Positions 47,684 through 51,218 of a DNA stretch of 51,218 bases are shown piece by piece. The stretch's first letter is position 1, and every line of letters starts with the position of its first letter. The notes under the pieces are model-generated. The model did no database searches. It worked only from the letters and a program-made list of their open reading frames with translations, and had not been told where the DNA came from. Both the position numbers and the translations under genes were made by a program. Source of the DNA: a virus; IMG/VR virus record IMGVR_UViG_3300036790_000100, positions 1 through 51,218 of that record. One strand, 5' to 3'.

Positions 47684-47920
47684 ATGGTCAAGTGCCTCGA
47701 AGCCTATATTGCCCTCGTCGGGAACGCTGCTAACGCCGCGAAAGTATTCGGAATTGATAGCAGCTTGCTGTCTCGATACCGCAGCGGAAAGCGGGTCGCA
47801 ACCGTTCATTTCATCATGCGGATGCACGAGCGCAGCGGTATTCCCATTGAGGACCTCGTACGCGACTTTGCGGCAGGTGCGACTGAGCCTGAGCCGGAAA
47901 TGTCCACGGCTGACAGTTAA
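47684..47920 (+). CDS. Cro/XRE-like regulator
   Basis: A 78-aa protein with a helix-turn-helix, VGNAANAAKVFGIDSSLLSR then YRSGKRVATVHFIMRMHERS. The turn and recognition helix (IDSSLLSRYRSGKR) are of Cro/XRE type. I chose ATG 47684; TTG 47657 and ATG 47666 are in frame but lie inside the promoter. The acidic tail is unstructured. It faces the leftward operon across the dyad at 47638-47650, the classical place of a phage switch protein. Confidence 0.75.
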   Translation: MVKCLEAYIALVGNAANAAKVFGIDSSLLSRYRSGKRVATVHFIMRMHERSGIPIEDLVRDFAAGATEPEPEMSTADS

Positions 47921-48032
47921 GTCCTACGAATCAGCAAGTTGTGATCTGACTCATTGCGCAGGCCGCTTGCCCGGCGCCATGATCGGCCGATAAGTACGGG
48001 GGAGTGTTCGATGATTGCCGTGGTTCCACGCC

Positions 48033-48049
48033 GCCCAATTGGGCATAAT
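48033..48049 (+). promoter_or_regulatory. 12-base palindrome abutting a -10 box
   Basis: GCCCAATTGGGC is a perfect palindrome, and its last C is the first base of CATAAT, a good -10 hexamer. Only a weak -35 (TGGTTC, 17 bases upstream) is visible, as expected for an activator- or repressor-controlled promoter. Confidence 0.4.
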
Positions 48050-48112
48050 CCTGGCGCACCCTTCCAGGGCCTGGCTGGCACACCTTCCGCCACAGGCAAT
48101 CAGGTGCTCCCC

Positions 48113-48147
48113 AGGCCTCGACGGCCGGCAATCCGTCGGGGCCTTTC
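48113..48147 (+). terminator. tR1-like weak terminator or attenuator
   Basis: AGGCCTCGACGG pairs with CCGTCGGGGCCT (one mismatch in 12) across an 8-base loop, followed by TTCT. The short T tract suggests a leaky terminator between the regulator and the replication genes. Confidence 0.5.
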
Positions 48148-48168
48148 TACGTGTGGGACCCGGCTCTG

Positions 48169-49056
48169 ATGGTCGATCTGCCGAGGCCACCGATCGATCC
48201 GGACGTGGACCTCCGGAACTTCCCCTACCTTCCGCTCGATGTGGTAAGGCTCCGCGACAGCGACCTGGCGGCCTCGCCGCACCCCGAAGTTTTCCGCTGC
48301 GCGGTGCTCAGCTGGTGTGTCGCCTGGCACCAGACGCCAGCCGGCAGCCTGCCAGACGATGACGTGATTCTCGCCAGGCTGCTTGGCTATGGTAGAGACA
48401 TCAGAGGGTGGCAACGCATCCGCAAGAAGGGTGGTTTGCGTGGCTGGGCGCTTCATTCTGATGGTCGGTTGTACCATCCCGTTGTGGTGGAAAAGGCTAT
48501 AGAATCATGGCTTAAGAACAAGTCCAACCGGGCTAAAACGGAGGCGGCACGGCTGGCTAAACTCAAGCTGTCACAAGGTCAGTCACAACCTCTGTCACAG
48601 AGCCTGTCACTACCACTGTCACAGACGGAATCTTCCACTGTCACTGGATCCAAGGGAAGGGAAGGGATAGGAAGGGAAGAGAAGGGAAGGGACGTCGGAC
48701 CCTCCGTAGGTGCCCGTGACGCTCCTCCGGAGCCACCCACGCCGGATGAGAACCGGCGCGTGTTCCTGGCCTGCAAGTCCAAGTACCCCGGAGGGCTGCA
48801 CCGTGGCGATCACTGGCTGCTCGCCGAGCGCGAGATTGGGCTGAGGCTCGATGAGGGCACGCCAGGTGACGCGCTGATCGGGAACACTGAGGCCTATTGC
48901 GCTCAGCAGGAAGCCTTGGGCACGATCGGGACCGAGCGGGTGATGCGGCCGAATAATTTTTACAACGGCTCCGGCGCCTGGCGCGGTCCGTTCCCGCTGC
49001 CGGTCGCGAAGTCCAATCGAGCATCTGACCGAATCACTTACGTGCCGGAGGAGTGA
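48169..49056 (+). CDS. DUF1376-type replication protein
   Basis: A 295-aa protein from ATG 48169; GTG 48151 is also in frame. The N-terminal ~110 residues match DUF1376 phage replication proteins: VDLRNFPYLPLDVVRLRDSD, FRCAVLSWCVAWHQTPAGSL, PDDDVILARLLGYG, RGWALHSDGRLYHPVVVEKA. A disordered Gln/Ser then Gly/Arg/Lys region (~130-170) is coded by the iteron and purine repeats. The C-terminal part (VFLACKSKYPGGLHRGDHWL, RPNNFYNGSGAWRGPF) fits the usual end. By analogy with lambda O it should bind the origin within its own gene. Confidence 0.8.
   Translation: MVDLPRPPIDPDVDLRNFPYLPLDVVRLRDSDLAASPHPEVFRCAVLSWCVAWHQTPAGSLPDDDVILARLLGYGRDIRGWQRIRKKGGLRGWALHSDGRLYHPVVVEKAIESWLKNKSNRAKTEAARLAKLKLSQGQSQPLSQSLSLPLSQTESSTVTGSKGREGIGREEKGRDVGPSVGARDAPPEPPTPDENRRVFLACKSKYPGGLHRGDHWLLAEREIGLRLDEGTPGDALIGNTEAYCAQQEALGTIGTERVMRPNNFYNGSGAWRGPFPLPVAKSNRASDRITYVPEE
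48568..48692 (+). other. candidate replication origin: iterons plus purine pentamers
   Basis: Six CTGTCAC-type repeats begin at 48568, 48580 (CAGTCAC variant), 48592, 48604, 48616 and 48638. The first five are exactly 12 bases apart and the last is 22 bases on. Next, 48652-48691 consists of eight AAGGG-type pentamers (six perfect), leaving one strand purine except for a single T. Iterons inside the initiator gene followed by a strand-biased tract is the lambda-type origin plan. Confidence 0.7.
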
Positions 49057-49058
49057 CC

Positions 49059-49592
49059 ATGGACCTGCAACGCGACTACCCGAAATTCAAGCTGCTGCTG
49101 CAGCGCCTGTGCGAGACGCTCGACAAACCCTGCAAGGACGAGCTCGTGGAGTCGTGGTGGAAATCTCTGCGCCACGTTGAGCTGGTTTCGGTGGAGCGTC
49201 GGATCGATGCGTTCCTGGCGACCGCGACGGCCGACACGAAGTTTCCTCGACCAGCGATGATGCGCGATGCTGATGCCGAGCCGCCGCAACCGACCGATGT
49301 GAACTTCCAGCGCGGCTATTGGCGCAGCGGAATCGTGTCGTGTCTGTGCACTCACACGCGCCTGACCTATCGCGAGCTCGAGCAGGTTCTGATCCAGAAT
49401 CGCGACGGGCTGGAGCGTCCGCTGCAAGAGTTGCTGAACGATTACGCCACGCGCGAGCCTGGCGATGAAGGCGCGCTCGCGACGCTCGATCGGCGTTGCG
49501 TTGACTTGGTGGCTCACGCCGGAGCTTTCGCCTCGCATCGAACCCATCTTTCCCGCGAGCAGCTCACTGCGTCAGCTGGTGCGCTGCTGTAA
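49059..49592 (+). CDS. putative replication partner protein
   Basis: A 177-aa protein from ATG 49059, five bases after GGAGGAG; a GTG at 49053 overlaps the previous stop. Helical with LLLQRLCETLDKPCKDELVE, SWWKSLRHVELVSVERRIDA and RLTYRELEQVLIQNRDGLER. The first segment resembles the small helical units of phage loaders and lambda-P-like or NinB-like proteins, but no family is certain. Its place after the DUF1376 protein suggests loading of the host helicase. Confidence 0.55.
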   Translation: MDLQRDYPKFKLLLQRLCETLDKPCKDELVESWWKSLRHVELVSVERRIDAFLATATADTKFPRPAMMRDADAEPPQPTDVNFQRGYWRSGIVSCLCTHTRLTYRELEQVLIQNRDGLERPLQELLNDYATREPGDEGALATLDRRCVDLVAHAGAFASHRTHLSREQLTASAGALL

Positions 49593-49627
49593 TCTCCACT
49601 CCGTTCACCCTGGAAGCCATTGCCACC

Positions 49628-50485
49628 ATGACCACGACCAAACAGCAATCTCCGCTGGTGCTCGATGACGCACCGGCCAATGCGAAGAAGATCTCAAACA
49701 ACCTGCTGAACTTCGGCACCGAGAAGGTCCCGGCGTTCACGATCCCCATGGAAGGCCTGCAGCTGCTCGAGGCGGCCGTTGATCGGCTGTTCGGCAAGTA
49801 CACCTTCCGCAGCTGGTTCAACCAGGATGCGCAGACGCTGCTGTGGTCACCGATGCCCTGGTGGTCGCTGCTCGAGGGCGGCACGCTGAAGTTCTCCATC
49901 GAGCTCGCACTCGATGACGTGGAGATCCTGGTCGAAGGCGCGACGCGATCGCTCCTGTTTGAACACGACCAGGACAGCGAAGGCAAGGACCGGCCGATCG
50001 GCAAGATCAGCGGCATCACCGCGAAGGCCCTCGTCGCCGGCATCGTGGAGCTGGGCTTCAGTCTCACGCTGCGTCCAGGTCTTGGTGAGGAGAATCTCGG
50101 CCTGCAGGAAAACCAGTACAAGCCGGTGCTGATCACGCTCGGCGATACGCGGCTTATCCAAAAACCCGGTGACAAGCAGCAGTCGCTGGACCTCAAGCCA
50201 CCAGGCGCTGCGCCGGCGCCAGAAGCTGCAGGTTCGCCGCCGGCGACCGACGTGAGCAACGGGGAAGGTCAACCGGCCTCCGGAGACGTGCGCGATCACG
50301 GCGCCGTCGGGGAGCACCTGGAGGGTCCGAGCGGCGATGGTCCCGAAGGCCTGACACGCCTCGAGGAAAACCTGCGCAAGCAAACCGAAGCGGTGACCGC
50401 ACGTCCTGGTCAGGTGGTCGATGGCACCACAGCTGCCAGTCGCGCGACGCGCAGGTCGCGAGTCGATGTCTCGCCCAAGCATTGA
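49628..50485 (+). CDS. unknown early protein with disordered C-terminus
   Basis: A 285-aa protein. The first ~190 residues are alpha/beta with aromatic patches (LLEAAVDRLFGKYTFRSWFN, TLLWSPMPWWSLLEGGTLKF, FSLTLRPGLGEENLGLQENQ). The rest is Gly/Pro/Glu/Ala-rich and disordered. A compact beta domain with an acidic flexible tail is the plan of single-strand-binding proteins, but no OB signature is evident and I do not claim it. The start ATG 49628 has no strong ribosome site. Confidence 0.5.
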   Translation: MTTTKQQSPLVLDDAPANAKKISNNLLNFGTEKVPAFTIPMEGLQLLEAAVDRLFGKYTFRSWFNQDAQTLLWSPMPWWSLLEGGTLKFSIELALDDVEILVEGATRSLLFEHDQDSEGKDRPIGKISGITAKALVAGIVELGFSLTLRPGLGEENLGLQENQYKPVLITLGDTRLIQKPGDKQQSLDLKPPGAAPAPEAAGSPPATDVSNGEGQPASGDVRDHGAVGEHLEGPSGDGPEGLTRLEENLRKQTEAVTARPGQVVDGTTAASRATRRSRVDVSPKH

Positions 50486-50594
50486 TCCGTTCTGCGGGCC
50501 GGCTGTTTGGTTTGGGTTGCAGCACCTGATCCAGACGCGGCCCGATCTGTTCCGCCCACTTGTTCCCACAAAAGCCCACGAGGAGATCCCGCAC

Positions 50595-50849
50595 ATGAGC
50601 AGCGTCAGCATCACGGCCACCGGCGCCACGAAGGCCGCAGTCATCACCGCGCTTGAGGCACAGAAGCCAGCCGGTCACTCGAGCCTGCAAGGCGGCTTGG
50701 TCGATCACCTGGTCGAGCACGTCGAGGACCTTCCCGATGATGCCGCCGATATCAGCGTGTCGCTGTCGGCGCATATCGGCTACAGCGTCGAGGAAGCTGC
50801 GGCCGACACCAAAGCTGCGGCCGCCGGCTCCGACCAGGGCGGCGCGTAA
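50595..50849 (+). CDS. small acidic early protein
   Basis: An 84-aa protein from ATG 50595 with GAGGAGAT upstream; the frame is open further up but that part looks non-coding. It is Ala/Asp/Val-rich with GLVDHLVEHVEDLPDDAADI and SVSLSAHIGYSVEEAAADTK. Strong acidity could reflect DNA mimicry, though this is only a possibility. The 109 bases upstream hold no recognisable signal. Confidence 0.55.
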   Translation: MSSVSITATGATKAAVITALEAQKPAGHSSLQGGLVDHLVEHVEDLPDDAADISVSLSAHIGYSVEEAAADTKAAAAGSDQGGA

Positions 50850-50870
50850 CACCAGCGGCCGGGTGCCACC

Positions 50871-51188
50871 ATGGGTTCCAGATCCAAGCGCCGCGAGCGT
50901 GAGCTGCTACGCCAGTCACACTTCGCCACGCGGCTGATCGAGATCGGTGTGCCTGCGGAGCTGGCTGCGCGTACGGCAGCTGACCGCGGCATGCGCGATC
51001 GCATCCAGGCATCCGGCCATTGGCATGACGGTTCGAAACCGGCGCCGTTCCAGAATCCGTACCAGGTGATCGGGCCCGCGAGCCTTGCACCTGGCGTCGG
51101 TGAACCTGACCTGGCGCCAGTTGCCGCCAAGACCTTCGTGCGTATGGAGATCGCTCGTGCCATCGAAGCAACTGAAACTCAGCGCTGA
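50871..51188 (+). CDS. small basic early protein
   Basis: A 105-aa protein from ATG 50871. Its first 40 residues are highly basic and helical (GSRSKRRERELLRQSHFATR, LIEIGVPAELAARTAADRGM). The rest is Pro/Ala-rich with a final helix KTFVRMEIARAIEATE. It ends inside the terminal repeat and overlaps the nuclease gene start when the circle is closed. Not recognised. Confidence 0.55.
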   Translation: MGSRSKRRERELLRQSHFATRLIEIGVPAELAARTAADRGMRDRIQASGHWHDGSKPAPFQNPYQVIGPASLAPGVGEPDLAPVAAKTFVRMEIARAIEATETQR

Positions 51189-51218
51189 GCTGTGGCCGGA
51201 CCTGGCGCTCGAGGCCGG
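51092..51218. repeat. terminal direct repeat, right copy
   Basis: Identical to bases 1-127. It carries the last 97 bases of the gene ending at 51188 and the first 62 bases of the nuclease gene, whose complete copy is at 66-530. Confidence 0.95.

Larger units (their letters stand above)
47921..48168 (+). other. 248-base regulatory gap before replication gene
   Basis: No convincing gene. It contains the perfect 12-base palindrome GCCCAATTGGGC (48033-48044) directly joined to a -10-like CATAAT, and a terminator-like hairpin at 48113-48147. The frame ATG 48011 to 48169 is Pro/Arg-rich and is not accepted as coding. The layout resembles the lambda cro-tR1-O interval. Confidence 0.5.

Noticed and set aside
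47961-47977. Possible CII-type site, two TTGC boxes
   Set aside because: The boxes are 9 bases apart and CII sites need 6; no cII-like gene is present.
48011-48169. 52-aa frame in the gap before the replication gene
   Set aside because: It has a fair ribosome site, but the product is Pro/Arg-rich, spans the palindrome and hairpin, and shows no codon bias like the neighbours.
1-51218. tRNA genes and integrase attachment site
   Set aside because: Reading both strands I saw no cloverleaf with a TTCRA arm and no integrase gene, so no attachment site is proposed; a tRNA scan would settle the first point.

Overview
This window is almost certainly one complete genome of a tailed phage with a short (podovirus-type) tail, not a piece of a bacterial chromosome. 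The first 127 bases recur exactly as the last 127 bases, so the molecule closes into a circle of 51,091 unique bases; an exact repeat of this size at the ends is typical of an assembled circular or circularly permuted genome. The sequence is GC-rich. The gene order in the virion region (small and large terminase, head-to-tail connecting portal, Bbp19-like protein, scaffold, capsid, two T7-like tail tube proteins, very large internal proteins, tail spike) is that of the Bordetella phage BPP-1 / Burkholderia phage Bcep22 kind, which suggests a beta- or gammaproteobacterial host. No tRNA, integrase, reverse transcriptase, RNA polymerase, DNA polymerase, helicase or primase was recognised.

Layout. 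(1) 47.7-51.2 kb and 0-2.1 kb, rightward: a Cro-like regulator on an apparently leaderless transcript, a DUF1376-type replication protein carrying an iteron origin inside its gene, a possible partner protein, several unknown genes, a PD-(D/E)XK nuclease, and a Q-like candidate antiterminator. (2) 2.1-2.4 kb: a strong promoter followed by two intrinsic terminators, the classical layout of a Q-dependent late promoter. (3) 2.4-32.7 kb, rightward: the late operon of packaging, head, tail, internal virion, tail spike and probable lysis genes, with further terminator hairpins inside it. (4) 47.6-32.7 kb, leftward: about 34 tightly coupled early genes, mostly joined by ATGA, GTGA or TGATG overlaps. 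It starts with tiny membrane proteins and then a recombination set (YqaJ exonuclease, probable annealing protein, unknown 206-aa protein, Rad50-like ATPase, DEDD exonuclease, ParB-like protein). It continues through many small unknown genes and ends in an XRE-type regulator.

How it works, as inferred: the divergent promoters at 47.6 kb drive early leftward recombination/takeover genes and rightward replication genes. Replication would start at the iterons near 48.6 kb and borrow the host replisome. The Q-like product would then let transcription read through the two terminators at 2.2-2.35 kb into the 30-kb late operon.

The most unusual signals are five. A perfect chromosomal-type parS palindrome lies between two virion genes in a genome that also encodes a canonical ParB core but no integrase. 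Two arrays with GGY every five bases (NGGYN) fill the only sizeable gaps of the leftward recombination cassette. Six CTGTCAC iterons, five of them at exact 12-base spacing, are followed by purine pentamers. An apparently overprinted gene sits inside the 1,235-aa virion protein. The scaffold protein has a long Thr-Gly/Ala low-complexity arm.
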